A stretch of DNA of 64,000 bases from Pisaster brevispinus (taxonomy: Eukaryota > Echinodermata > Asteroidea > Forcipulatida > Asteriidae): positions 6,386,001-6,450,000 of the forward strand of contig JAMKCF010000009.1 in the NCBI GenBank assembly GCA_023634235.1, read 5' to 3'. The notes under the pieces are model-generated. The model was not told where the DNA came from. It made no database searches and worked only from the letters and a program-made list of their open reading frames with translations. The translations under genes were made by a program, and so were the position numbers. This document shows, piece after piece, positions 14,440 to 27,000 of this stretch. Each line of letters opens with the position of its first letter. Position 1 is the stretch's first letter.

Positions 14440-16535
14440 TCAATAGCTTTATTACCTACAAATTGATCCTAGTAAAAATGCAGACAGCCCAACTGTGCTT
14501 AACATTCCCATCATGGCGATACGCCTGTGAATTTTAGCACTTCACTCAAATTTTATGTCCAACATCAGAATTCATAGGATTGTAAACTGCGTTTAGACTT
14601 CCTGGTCACTTCCTGTGAAACCTGCACAAGGCTGGTTTGTTGAAACCAGTACAAGAGAGGGCCAAATCCCCAAAGAGGAAACAAAATACTACCCGGAGAA
14701 TGTGTCCATCACTGACCAGATCCAGTGAAGTTGACCACTGGCATAAGCTTATTATTTGGCTCCCAGTGCACAGGTCAAACCATAGAGCTTGCTCTATGGT
14801 CAAACCAAGGACTACTGCATTATTCTGGTAGCGTTTGAAAGTTTCTGTAGTTGTACCTCTTTATTTGGCTGGTGAAAAAATAGGTCAATTTGACACCTTC
14901 TGGGAGGAGAGAGGGCATCTCCCAATGGTCCCCATTGAGGGAAACTCAATCCAGGGGATGTTACACCTGATCAGTTCACAGAAAAGAGCTTAGGACTTTA
15001 AACCCGGCAGGGCGACTTTCTTTCTCATTAGTTTCAGTATACACACCAGACTCACTGTCAAGATCACCGTACGCTGCCGCTAAGAAGGGAAAAAGTGGTA
15101 CGTATGAAAAACCCGGTTTGTTTTTGTTAACATTGAATCTTTTATCAATGTTTCATCCTAATTGATGAGTTCATGAAGGCATGGAGGTGGTGCAGTGCAG
15201 TACTCAATGCAAGTTGCAGATTGCACTGGCAGCGGTACTTTGACATACATATTCATGTTGGTGATTGTACACAAACATAACTCAAACTGTGGGGACAAGG
15301 TAATTACCATGGCTGTCCAAATCCCTTCAGTTTTTTTTGTTTTTTCCCCTTTCTTTTTGCTCAACTTCCCACTTTCCACGAAATGGAAAGGAGACTTGAA
15401 TGATGGATCTGATGGACAAAGTATGGCTTGAAATGAATCTCAGTGGAACATTTTGCAAATTGAAAGAATATCTGAAACCTGTCTGTGCCTTGGCTCAATC
15501 TATGAAATGAGAAACCAGGGACTACTTCAGAGTAATGGAAAATATTAAAGCCTACCCAGAGTTTTTTTTTTAACTCACTGTGGCTATATAATCAATTCCA
15601 GTATTTAAGTAAGGTTTGCATATAGCACAATATCCATGGAGGAGAAAGAGGCAAAATATGTGTCAGAGGAAAAAGCACATTTTCCCCTCTTTGGTGGCAC
15701 TTTGAATAAATTACAAAAAAGAATTCAGTTTTACCAAAGGTCCAGTCCGACAGGCCTACGAATTAGCGAAGCGAGAAAAAAACACCTCCAATAACTTTAT
15801 CCCGTTTACAAAATCCTCATAAGAATTTAAAGGAATACTAATAAAAACACCGAACACCAAAGTTTTCGATGGATTCAGAGGTGCCTGATTAAACTTGAGC
15901 CAAGACCTCCCTCATGTGTGCTCGCTCCAGACGGCTAAATGATCATCTGGAAGATAGACGTTAAGCATTGCCTACAGGGCTTGGGAAGGGATATTAGCAG
16001 ATGCTGCCTGCCAGCTTTGCGTAATTACAACAGGATGTAAAAGCAAATCTACCAAGGATTACTCGTCCACTACCGCAGATGGAAATACTATGGCAGCAGA
16101 TTACTCCCGTATTGGACACTGTAAAACGTCAGCAGTTATACTCATCAAAATGTTGGGCCGGGTGCGCGGCAGTAAGGAGTTGGAGACAGCCATGGCAGGA
16201 AGGAGGGTTGGTGAAGGCGTTAACATTAAGTTGTGGCAAAAGGGCGAAGTAATTTGATTTTTAAATTATCCTATTTTTATAATGCCACTGGCAATTTGGG
16301 AATGGGAACGCTGATCACTGTGACCCCCCAGCACTGCAACTATTTGTACATCATAAAAAAAAAGGAATAATGTGTTAGTCTTGCTCCACTGACTGCAATG
16401 TTTATCAAATAAACAATTGAGCCTGTGTACAGTCTATGAAGTTTCAAACAAATGCAGGCAAATGCTGTACTGAATTCCTTTAACCATAGAGTCAGGACAA
16501 GTTCTATGCATTAACAAACCTCTGAAATTTCTTAC

Positions 16536-17026
16536 CTTGCAAAGAATGAAGCCGCAGCCGAAGTACCGGCCATGTTGGTTCCCGCCGGCACAGGGATTCC
16601 ATTGCCAGAACGCAGGGCTGCTGGACTAAAGGCTGGTCCAATACCTGCTGTAGACATTGATAAACGGTCAGTCTGCTGCTGATGCTGTTGTAAATGTTGT
16701 TGCTGCTGCTGCTGTTGCTGTTGTTGCATATGCTGTTGCTGCTGTTGCATATGCTGTTGCTGTTGGTGTTGCAAATGCTGTTGCTGGTGTACATGTAAAT
16801 GTTGTTGCTGCATATGCTGCTGTTGCTGCATATGCTGCTGTTGCTGCATATGTTGTTGCTGTTGTATAAGTTGCTGCTGCTGCTGCTGTTGTTGTTGCAA
16901 AAGCTGTTGGTGCTGGTGATGCTGCAGGTAAGTCATACCTTGAGGTAGGTTCTGGGATGGAGTGGGCCGTCCACCAGACATTTCAGGCATGGTACTTTTA
17001 CTTGTTGGTTGTCCCCCATAGTTTGC
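16536..17026 (-). CDS. KIF26: Internal coding exon B of the same KIF26-family gene (Gln-rich pre-motor linker)
   Basis: This exon has 163 full codons plus two bases of a split codon. The acceptor is a strong tract, TTCTTTTTTCTACACCAG, before GCAAAC at 17026. The donor is GCAAG/GTAAG after 16536, so it enters in phase 0 and leaves in phase 2. The incoming phase matches exon A. Residues 1-34 are Gly/Ser/Pro/Thr-rich, 35-118 are a Gln/His/Met tract, and 119-163 end in AGTSAAASFFA with a split Arg codon. The last block matches GTS-AASFFAR in KIF26B as I recall it. There it is followed by AAQKLNL and a lysine cluster leading into the motor domain. That predicts the next exon begins with Ala-Ala-Gln-Lys-like codons, and I did not find it in 16535-1. 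Vertebrate KIF26B has no comparable Gln tract at this place that I recall. A small exon could still be hidden in the 42.7-kb gap, but the phase and order of blocks do not require one. Confidence 0.86.
16673..16924 (-). repeat. In-frame CAG/CAA/CATATG repeat coding a Gln/His/Met tract
   Basis: About 84 residues (35-118 of exon B) are nearly all Gln, His, Met or Leu. The longest pure Gln run is about ten. Inside it, a six-residue unit QQQQHM (18 bp, containing CATATGCAG) recurs several times, so this is partly a coding minisatellite rather than a simple CAG run. CAA and CAG codons are mixed, which normally slows slippage. The opposite strand gives an artificial Ala/Val-rich frame at 16657-16869 that I do not regard as a gene. 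The tract is probably disordered or coiled and likely varies in length among individuals. Confidence 0.93.
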
Positions 17027-17271
17027 CTGGTGTAGAAAAAAGAACAGCATGGGAAAATGATTATTGCTTTTCTATATAAACCAAAAACAAACTTCTAGTA
17101 GTGGCTGATGTTTCAATTAAACTTGCTTTCTGGTGAAGGCCAGACACACTGATTAAAGTCTACCACCATACTATCTAGGCTAAACAAACACATACCATGA
17201 TAAATACCTTTGCAAAACAAGTGATAACGAAACATCTCTTCTGCATTGTTATCATTTCATTTGTAAAATAC

Positions 17272-17390
17272 CCTGGTGCTAAAATATCAGCCAAACATTG
17301 TTATTAGTTTTGTTTGATTATGAACAGATTTAACAGACAGCCTGCACAAGTTTGACTTTTAAAAACAGTTCATTATTTCTACCTCCATGG
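17272..17390 (+). repeat. Left arm of an inverted repeat pair
   Basis: It runs from CCTGGTGCTAAAAT to ACCTCCATGG. It matches the complement of 17825-17950 with small gaps, sharing blocks such as AGCCAAACATTG, GAACAGATTTAACAG, CCTGCACAAGTTTGA and ATTTCTACCTCC. It lies just inside the intron, about 250 bp upstream (in gene sense) of the exon B acceptor. Confidence 0.75.
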
Positions 17391-17606
17391 TTTTACTGAA
17401 AGAAATACAACAATTTGTTAGCACAACCATATGGAATTTTTTTGAAGGGTATGCCACTGCTTTTTCAATTTTGGCACATAGATGAATTTGGAATCAACCT
17501 ACAAGGTACAGTGCCTTCGACCAGATGGTATTCAGTGAGCCTTGTAATAAATATGCACAACTTTTGGAGGGAAAAATAATGACAGACTAATAAGAGTTTA
17601 TTTGTA

Positions 17607-17620
17607 GTTTCTATGGCAAC
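17607..17620. promoter_or_regulatory. Single RFX X-box-like site
   Basis: GTTTCTATGGCAAC fits the RFX half-site pattern and lies about 580 bp inside the intron from the exon B acceptor, between the arms of the inverted repeat pair. A single motif of this length can occur by chance. Confidence 0.25.
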
Positions 17621-17824
17621 TCTAACACTTCACACTAAGTTTAGATTTGCTGTTAAACTAGCAGCTAATCAGATTACTGCAAACTAGACATTAATTAACA
17701 TTGACAAAATGACACATTTATGCAATAGATCTGTACATATTTTTTGCATAACATTATTTGAAGTCAATTGTTGTTTTTCAAACTATTGATGTCATGCATT
17801 ACATGAAAGAAGACAATTTGTTAG

Positions 17825-17950
17825 CCTTGGAGGTAGAAATAACAAACTACTTTTAAATTCAAACTTGTGCAGGTTGGCTGTTAAATCTGTTCAATAAAAA
17901 CAAAATTAAAACAACAGTTGCAATGTTTGGCTGGAAATTTTAGCACCAGG
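17825..17950 (-). repeat. Right arm of an inverted repeat pair
   Basis: This is the inverted partner of 17272-17390, separated from it by about 434 bp of unrelated DNA. The two arms could be the ends of one large foldback transposon or two separate insertions of one short repeat. No convincing target-site duplication was seen outside them. Confidence 0.75.
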
Positions 17951-19055
17951 AAATGTTTGTAAAACTTTTGCATTATCTTTTAAGTGGAATATTCACAGAA
18001 TTTTAAAACTACACAAGTGAGGGACAAGAACATTTCCTAGAATGGAAAACAGCCTTAATTTAAGCTCATACAGGAAGGAACACTTGGACATTATACTACT
18101 ATGGGACTGAACTGGTCAATAGAGGGGGCTACAGTAGGCCGCTTTAAAAGAAAACAAGTACAGGATATACACAACACTGAAGTACATGTAAATGTACTGT
18201 ACACTTCTGGGTTTTTTTTATACTGGTTCATTTTGTGCATTCTCAAATTGCCTTCTTCATAAACAATTAAACTAATGTCACAGGAGGTGAAACTTAAATA
18301 ACCTTTCTTGAAGTAACTTAGGTCCTTGCTCTATGATTAGACAATCATGGACTGTTCTCTTCTTACTCTGGATTCTAGATTTGTTGTTATAAACTATTTG
18401 ATGTTGTCATAAATTATTTCCTCAAAATGGAGACTATTCGTCACAGCTTGACAAGAGTCAAGAGACAGATATTTCATCTCCGACACCTTTCAAGAAGTGA
18501 AGCAGCTGATATCAATGATCATCACTGACACGGATATCGCAACTCTCACAAAGTGCGCCGAGTTTGACGAGAACAAGGGCGCGAATCCAGTAACCAAACC
18601 TCTGTTAGTGTTAAACCATCAAGTGTTGAGTAATTGCATTCGGTGCTATGATATATATAAACCAGCATGGCTGTAATTTATTATTAAAGAAGGATAGATG
18701 TTTTCTTATTCATGGGGATGGTTGAGTTCAAAACCTTTACAGATGATGTGTGAAAGTTTGAAAACGCAATTAACCACGAAGAGGCTGATTGTGAAAAGTG
18801 ACTTGTACATGCAACTTCTAATGTCTAGTGGTCACGTACAGACTTTGTGTCCTGTAAGAATTTTAGACTCTCTGTCAAAGGTTATTTGTTTCAAGTATCA
18901 ATCACTATAATACTTCAATTAACCAATCAATCATCAGGCATTTGTAGAGTGCCATCACTTTACTTTCCTATTCTGAGGCACTTAAAAAAAAAATTAAGGA
19001 CAAAGTAGTTCACATATATTTCATTTGGAGACGACAAGTGTAATGATTCTCAGCA

Positions 19056-19198
19056 GGGCCCAATTTAAGCACAATAACAAATACTTACCAGCCTAAGGTT
19101 ACCATCCAAAATACAACAGACAATCTCCTGCTCATTTTTGCTTAGCAGCAAATTGTTGAGCAACTATTTCTGCTTGAGCAGCTCTACAAAATTGGGAT
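19056..19198. mobile_element. Diverged foldback element of the GGGCCCAATTT family
   Basis: It begins GGGCCCAATTTAAGCAC and ends with AGCTCTACAAAATTGGGATC, the decayed complement of the family end. The interior contains repeated GCTTAGCAG and GCTTGAGCAG motifs. It is more decayed than the copy at 9929-10051. Confidence 0.5.
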
Positions 19199-22156
19199 CT
19201 GGTTTTAAGGGACAATTTTTTGAGAACTGCTTTTTGAGAACTTGAATCCTTATAAGGAAGGCAGTTAGTTTTGCTCATGTTTAGTACCTTTTCACCAAGG
19301 CATTATAAACAAACATTGATTTAAAAAATCAAAACTTTACTTATTTGTTCATTTGTGTATTTAGGTACAAAGTATTTTTCCCATGACATCACAATATACT
19401 TAAGCTTAAAATTCAAGTTGTAAAAAAAAAAACACCATAAATTGCTTCCATAAACTCTTTCTGGAGACCAGTTTACAGATTTACAGTTTATGTGAGAATC
19501 AAAACGTAACACTGCTTTCACATTGGACCTCTGCAAGTCAAAGTTGTTACAATGTAAGGTGTACCACTCTTTACATTGTTGGGATTAAACAAGTTCCTAG
19601 ACTTGACCAATAAAGTCATGACAAGCTTACATGATATCACATGATACCCCGTACTGGGTACTGAGAGGTGAGGGTTTGCATTGAACAGTTTTACAACTCC
19701 ATCAGGCATGTGAAGTTAACAATTCGGTCGCGGTAATCTGAACATTTTAGGACCTTTTGCCTTTACCACAGTTTACACATTGTCTAAAGCTCATAATGGT
19801 GAACATATAATATAACTACTTTCGAAGTGAATGAAGTACAAGTGTATAAAAAGGTAATTTGCATACAATGGCCTTTCTGTTCTTTACAACAATGTCAGTA
19901 CATAGTAAGCTCTAGCGGGTTTATGAACTTTCATGATGGAGGTTCACATTGAGATTCGTAATAAACGCAATGCATTTTGTGCGCATTAACTGTCAAATTA
20001 TCATGTGCTCGAATCAATTTCAATTTTTAATAACTTTTGGACACACTTCACTTGGAAAGTCACCTTTTGGCCCCACTACTGGGAAAACATTTCAAAGATT
20101 TTGTCTTCTCTTACAAGTCAATGCACGTCAAAATGCACCAAGTAGGCCAACATGTCTATCTTTTCAGGTCTGCTGAATGTCAATAAACCAAAAGAAACCA
20201 GACATTTTTGACAAATCAACAAAGACATCGGCAAACATCACAGCAAGCTCTGTTGATTTCGCTACTGGAAAAAAATTACACTGCACAAGCGTTTTCCCTG
20301 CAAAATTGAAATGATCACATTTCTGAACTTATGGAACAAATAATTATACAATAAAATCCAATACTTATTGTTGTGGGTTTTTTTGCACTAAAATGTTGCA
20401 AAGTGTTTAGAAATTATTCCATTAAACATTAGTTTGTTTGTTAGAAATTGTTTGTGTAGTCCTTTGACATGACTAGTACATGGTTGTTTGTAAACTGCTT
20501 TGTATCTCAATGTTCTTCCTGATAGACTGTGTGCAAGTCTCACATCGAGATCAAGTTAGTCCCAACCATATTGAGTTCCATGTGTGCACGAGTCTGATTC
20601 TTCAATTACTTCAGTTTAATGTAGTTTATGGCTACAAACATTATATCATACTTATAGTTGGGCAAGTTAAATTTAGCCATGAAATATTTAACAAATCACC
20701 AAAGACAACCTGAGAAGACCTGACCTGACCTTCATTTCCAGTTACTTAATGTAAACAATTAAGAATGTTGCCCAAATGACGCTCATGTTAGCATTTAACC
20801 TATGTTGTGATTGCACAAGTTTGGGCATGATTTGGGTTCGAAAAAAAAAATGCATCCTCACCCAAGTTTTAGTTTTGTTTCAATGATAATTAAAAAAAAA
20901 AAACCTTTATTATATAAAAACTGAAACTACGTTTATAACAAACAAAACAATATTTTTTTATTTTTTATATATATTTTTTTTCAAGAATTTTGTATAGGCC
21001 TCAGGTAGAATTCTAAAAGAAAGATTTCATTCCAGAGTCTTCTTTCAAATTGTTTTCTCATTTTCTTGCATTTAGTCTATTGAGGAACAGGCCAGGGCTG
21101 ACATTCATGTACACAACCCACTGGTATCAAGTGTAAAGGTTCTACAAGTCCTACAAGGTGTACAAACTGACGGTCAAATGGAATATAGGAAAATAGCCAT
21201 TTCCAACCATACATCAATGCAAGGAGACTGATTTATTCTATATAACATCCGAATAATGAACAATAAATAACTTTAACCAGAATCTGTACTCAATTTCTCA
21301 ACACTCTTTTCACAATGACAAATAAGGTGCCTAAGTTTCAATCCAAAACTAAATTCACTTCACAACAAATTCAAAAAGTAATCTATAAACCCTATGACAT
21401 GGGCAATTTATCTCAAAGAGAAAGGGGAAAAAAATTATCTCCGCAAGTCATCTCCAGATCCAAAGATTAACAATCAAACAGACACCATTCCCTGACACAG
21501 TCACAAAAATAGGTTGGTTTCCTCACCCCGAAAATCGTCTACACAATCTGGATCAGATAGAAGAAGAAAAAAACCACCCCCAAAACAATGAACAGAACAA
21601 AGGAATCTCCCCAAGCTGTGATCAATCATGGATCAATCAACTACATGTATCTGTGCCTTCAGGCAATTTTTTCAGGTCCATTTCTTCTGTATATCTGGTT
21701 CCCAGTGGGGTGAGGATGGTTCACAGGAGGTAATCCTTGCTTTAACACATAGATGGGTCCCCCATGGCCTGCAGGGTTTATGCATTATTTGTGGGTTTGT
21801 CACTCTAAACCTCATGTAAATGCATTTAAACCTCTTCATGTGTGTCAGAACTACCGGCAGGGAAAAACATGAAAAGCTTCAGATCAAACCATTTGGCCTT
21901 TTCCCATATCCCCAAATCTGATAAACTGCTTATTTTCTTTTATTTTCTAAATATACCTTCACCACAGCGTATTTTGATTTTTTTCTTGAGCAGTTCTGAC
22001 CTGAAAAGTGTCTGTACCTTAACAACAGTCTTGATCCAATAAAAACAGCTAGATCCTGAAACGATTCATGTATGCAAGTATTACCTGAACCAGACAGTCC
22101 TAATCAAAAGATGCAAATTCCTTTGAACCAAGACTGTGACATTTGTGCAATTGATG

Positions 22157-22298
22157 CTTCCCCAAAGGATTGGGGAAGGTGTCATATTATCACCCACTGG
22201 TTCCCTCGATTGGGACCACTGATATATCCTCTTTGAAGGAAGGAGGTTTCAATCTGGGTAAAAGTATACCGGGTGGCCTATCCCAATGGAGATTGGGA
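22157..22298. repeat. Cluster of short hairpins
   Basis: A perfect 9-bp stem with a 4-base loop (CTTCCCCAA-AGGA-TTGGGGAAG, 22157-22178) is followed by an imperfect one (22199-22217, GGTTCCC/GGGACC). A perfect 7-bp stem with a 4-base loop follows (TCCCAAT-GGAG-ATTGGGA, 22281-22298). They share a TTGGG core. Confidence 0.6.
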
Positions 22299-23197
22299 AG
22301 TTTGGCTGACAATGACCCCCCATGAGCCAATGAATTTCATCGGCAAATGTTCTAGTTTAAGATTACCATAGATTGACAGCATGTTTAGGTTCTTACCATT
22401 ACGTCAAGATCTGATACCAACAATCCTGATTGAGGCAAATCTGGTTCGGCTTCATCACAGTCCATGCTGAATGGAAACTTCCAATTATCAGTTCCACTTT
22501 ATTGTTCGTTTATTAACCATAGAGAAAGGATTTAACCACAGCAAGTAAGACGAACTGAAGACCCATATTCAATCTGCATGCGAAATCAAAGCCCGTCTTG
22601 TTCGCTTGTGTCCCGTTGCACCAAGTAAAATCATCGCAAAAATGTTTCCGCACTTAGCTTTAAAACTATCCATGTCAAATAATAACTCTCCAAGGGACTT
22701 TACACTTTGCTGGTAGTGCGTAACGCCTTTTGTCAAGTAACTTGCTGCATGGGGCTGAACTTAACCATAAAACTAGACTTCAGTTATCATTAAAAAAAAA
22801 AAGTCATAAAAAGTCCATCATACAAAGCTCTGTTGAAAACCGACGATGCTTCAACTTTGCGGTCGGAAACTCTGAAGAGTTTGAGGAATGGCTGCGTGCA
22901 ATAACGCGAAACTGAGTGATACAACAATATTGGGTTCTTCATCCATCACTTGAGACTAAACACTGTGACTGAATTATTCAATGGTTGGATTGTTCATCTT
23001 TGAAATCGCACATATCTACGCTTGAAAAAAAAAAGTGTTTCCATCCTAAGTCTCATTTGTTAATCTACAATAAAATCATCACGGCCTGAAAGAGATAAAC
23101 TTACTTCTCCCTGGTGGGTTCCTAAATTCTGGTGCTACCTTGTCTGACTTTTTATCGACCAGTCTTCTATTATTACAGCATTGCTTCAAAACCTTTC

Positions 23198-23223
23198 GGG
23201 GGGGGGGGGGGGGTTAGGGTTAG
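23198..23223 (+). repeat. Poly-G run (16 G) running into TTAGGGTTAG
   Basis: Sixteen G bases are followed directly by one and a half telomere-type hexamers. It is too short to be a telomeric tract. Confidence 0.9.
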
Positions 23224-24037
23224 ACATGATGTGAGAAATTCCTCATTGCTCATATAAGAGTATCTTCCACAATGAGTGTTGTCAGTGATACCTATATTTT
23301 TTGCGTTGCTTTGTTTGTTCTTTGTTATCTTTCTCACACGCAGTCTGAAAGGGCAGCACTTTAACCGAAAAAAAATATATACCGACTGAAGGCGGACTGC
23401 ATACAATGACAAATTAAATACATTCCTGAACACAGAAAGGGGTTACTGATGCTATTAATTATGTTTATACGCAGAACAAGCACATTCATCTTGGAATAAT
23501 GTGGTGATCTGCAGTATTTTTGTACAATTCAAAGGGATACCTGTGTCGGAATATTTCTTAAATTGTTAAGAAAAACTCCTTGAGTTGAACATGCTGATTC
23601 TACAGGTAGTGTGCCAACATGTTCTAGCTACAAAATGTTTTTAAAAGATCTAAATGTTTAACAATTTCAGTTGACTAATTTCACAAATGCAGCATTTGCG
23701 TTTTTGTGCTTGTTGTGCAGGTACTTGTAAACATACTTCTTGAGAATTGATTCATAACTTTCAGTAATCTTGAAAAAGACACCAAGTCAGGAGGAATATT
23801 TCTGATGACGGTAAGCATTGCATGTCAAAATAATTTTAGCGTGAAACTAATTTCTTTGATAACATTGACAACAAATGAGAGCCAATTATTGCCCACACTT
23901 CCCACTTTGACTCATTTGCCCACGCCAGATTCAAACAATGAAGACAACTTGAAACAGAAACGAACTGAACCATTCCCCACCCAGCTAACAAGCCAATCAA
24001 TAAAGATCAAGTGAAAATAACTGAACCATCCAGTCAC

Positions 24038-24071
24038 GTTTCTATGGAAACGGTCAGGTTACCATGGAAAC
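24038..24071. promoter_or_regulatory. Two RFX X-box-like palindromes, 20 bp apart
   Basis: GTTTCTATGGAAAC (24038-24051) and GTTACCATGGAAAC (24058-24071) both resemble the RFX consensus GTNRCC-N-RGYAAC. The second is a nearly perfect match. The centre-to-centre distance of 20 bp places both on the same face of the helix. Binding is inferred, not shown. Confidence 0.45.
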
Positions 24072-27000
24072 CATAAAACTCATAATACTTTCAATCTTCC
24101 AACCAACAGGTCTGTGGTTTCAGCATAGAGAAAAGGACCCAGCGACACCTAGCGCTAATAAACAAAATCACATCTGCGTTCATCAAGCTCCTGTCAAGAA
24201 TTTAGTCACGGTGTTTGGAGAAGAAATGGCTGTTGTATTTGCAGAAAGTCAGGGCAAGCTCAGGTGAGGAGCCACCTAAGCAGGAGGATAAAGGCCCCTA
24301 GGCCGTCATCCCCCAAGGATGGTATAGTGGGTCTTAGGATGAAGACACAAAATCGATGAGGTCAGACAATGGATTGTGTATTAATCCTACAACACTGAGC
24401 CGATGCAGTCCAGACTGAAATCAGCCTACCAATCTAAGGCGGGCTATTGCTTTCAAAGATGATGCATGAATGGCCATCTACTGCAAAATGGAAATCTATC
24501 CAATAACAGTTAAATTAAAATATGCAACGATTCTCAAAATTGCTTTGTATTTATTCCTTGAAATCAGTCTCCTCAATTGGTGTCTGAAGTCCTTATTTCA
24601 CGCCATACTAATCCAATTAACTGTTTGAATAAGCCGAATGCTTTGTGTGGAACCCCATGGGACCTTGGTATACAATGGCCGTGTGTTTCATTGGTTTCAT
24701 TGATCCGGTATGGAGGGCTTCCAAAACCAGAACTTCCTCCATTGACGACCGAGACAAATCACTTGAAATGAAACATCCACGCACATTTACAAGATGCTCC
24801 GCTTATTATGATGAGAAATTCAGATTAAGAAATAGACATTACCATAAGAGACGGTGCTTTTAAGATATTACCTTCGCCATTCAGCATTGCGAGGTCGTGA
24901 TGTCAATTGTGTGCAGCCATTATTACTTCGTCCCTTTGCACTTCAAAATGACAGTAACACATAAGTCTGGAACGACGTCTGTCCAATACATCTGCCTGAT
25001 GAACAAAAAACTGAACACACACACTGTGTTGCTATCTCCAGCAAATGAAGATCGCCGCTTTCATTTTTCTATTTAACTCCAGGGAGACTCTTTGTTTTGT
25101 TGTTCAAAAATAATTAGAATATGTATCTCTCTAAAGAAGTTAAATAAATAAATCTCCAAATGCCACACCACTTGCATCATTTGTTCGCAATTAGGACTGA
25201 CTCAAAAACAACAAACTTGTCACGAATAGGCGGCCAGTTAAAAAAAACAACAATGTGAGTTGATCAGTGGTGTGAGAAAATCTACCAGCAGTCTGATCCG
25301 GCAGTCTGGTTAATAAATTGGTCTAGTAATTTGAATTTTGTTCATTATTGTTCCCAAAGCTGCGTGTCTTTAATTCCAATCAATGGTTCTGTCTGGTCAG
25401 ACACGAGAGAAAGAGAGACAACTGTAATCTGAAATCTACTGGTAGTGCGGACCACGTCTATGCGTAGGTCGTCTTGAATTCACATGAATGAATGTCAAGA
25501 AAAGAAAACAATGAACGATGGCAGATCAATAATGACAAGGTTATTGGAGCTTGGGAGTGGACGTGAAGAGTCAGTTAAGTGCTGGACTGGCGTCTGCGTC
25601 TCGCTCATCTCATGCAACACAATGATTAGATGATATTGGCATTGGAGGAGACGAGGAGCCCTGGTATCTGGAGTTATGAGTCATTTCAAGAAGGGATTGG
25701 GGTTAGGTTCAAGAACAGCTAGTTCTGATTCATTACTGCGTGGTGGATGGGTTAGAAAAAGAAGGGAGGAAAAGAAAAAAAAACCCACAATGCTTACAAA
25801 TAAAAGACTTCACATTCAAGGGCAAATTTATCCAATTCTGAACGGGCAACATCTCTTAAAGAGCACCAAGGGGGAAATGGAATACGAGAAAAGATGAGAC
25901 GGTCTCTCCTTCAGATTGCTTGTATTGAGTAGTGAGTACTTGAAAATGGTAAACGCAAACCAAGTATAAAGATGGTACGAGTGCTTCTGATATTCCCTCA
26001 AGTGTTTCCTTTAAACAATACAAAAACCAGCCAATGTTGAGGATAATTTTTCAATGCTTCTTTCATATTTTCAATCTTTCAATTCAGTGTTTTTTTTGTT
26101 TTTCCCCAACAACAAAATCAGGAATAATAGGCTACTAGAAAAAGGCATAGATGACATCAACAATTCTGTATAACAGATAAATACTGGGAGCTTATTGGTA
26201 TCAGATTAAACTACTCATCTGCAGGGTAGATGTTGTCCCCAATCAAAAGTAGAAAGCGCTGTTTGCACTAATCAAAAACATATTTTTGTTTACACCTTTT
26301 GAAGTTATTTTTCTCTTCTGAGGGCCAGCGGATATCAGTTGTTAAAAAAGAAATTCACAATTCTTAAATTTCTAAAGTAATATTTCATCTTAGGAGGCCG
26401 CCTATTTTTTTATTTTATTTTTTTAAGAATGTGACCCCTGCAGATTTGTATAAAAAAGGCATTTGGGTAAAGTATGTGCACAAATGAACAGGCTGACAAA
26501 GTTTCTCAGACAAGTGAAATTTTGTATCCTGTTTGATACTTAAATTGTGTTGATATGAGGATGGATTATACAGAAAACGAAAATATAAACAAATCATTCA
26601 GTTAATTAGTTATTTAGTGGGGGTAAGCTACAGATGGGATGCTGATGCACAGGGTGTAAAAAAACCACCACAATTAAATGCTTTGAGTTGTTGTAAACAA
26701 TTAAATAAACCAATTATACAGCTCGTTGATATCAAAGAAAACAAAGCACCCAAATTACAAGATCTGCCAGAATTTATTCTAAGTTTCTCTGTGGTGCACA
26801 GTAGCCTATTTGTAACAAAAGTTACATCTGTGATTGAAGCCATGCACTTATGCTCATGTTATTTATTCCAATATCAAAATTTATCAAGACGAGTTTACAA
26901 ACATATATGGATAAACAGAGAAAGGCCGGCTGTAAATATTTCAGGGGAAATCGTCATTTTTTAATGTACTCCCACTAACAGCAATGGATGAGTACGTGTA

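Larger units (their letters stand above)
1..16535 (-). other. KIF26: 5' part of the intron downstream of exon B
   Basis: This is at least 16.5 kb after the GTAAG donor at 16535. The expected next exon should start with codons for Ala-Ala-Gln-Lys-Leu and a Lys cluster, followed by the kinesin motor. I searched the complementary strand for this pattern and saw no match with an acceptor. The region holds the 183-bp tandem duplication, one foldback element, (CT)n and AAAT-rich tracts, and compositionally distinct blocks around 6240-6660 and 8700-8920. The stretches 1-6200, 10100-14000 and 14450-16500 show nothing further that I can identify. Confidence 0.65.

Noticed and set aside
16657..16869. 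Plus-strand Ala/Val-rich frame
   Set aside because: It is only the complement of the Gln-coding repeat in exon B.
23198..23223. Telomere-like sequence after poly-G
   Set aside because: Only one and a half hexamers are present, far too short for an interstitial telomeric array.
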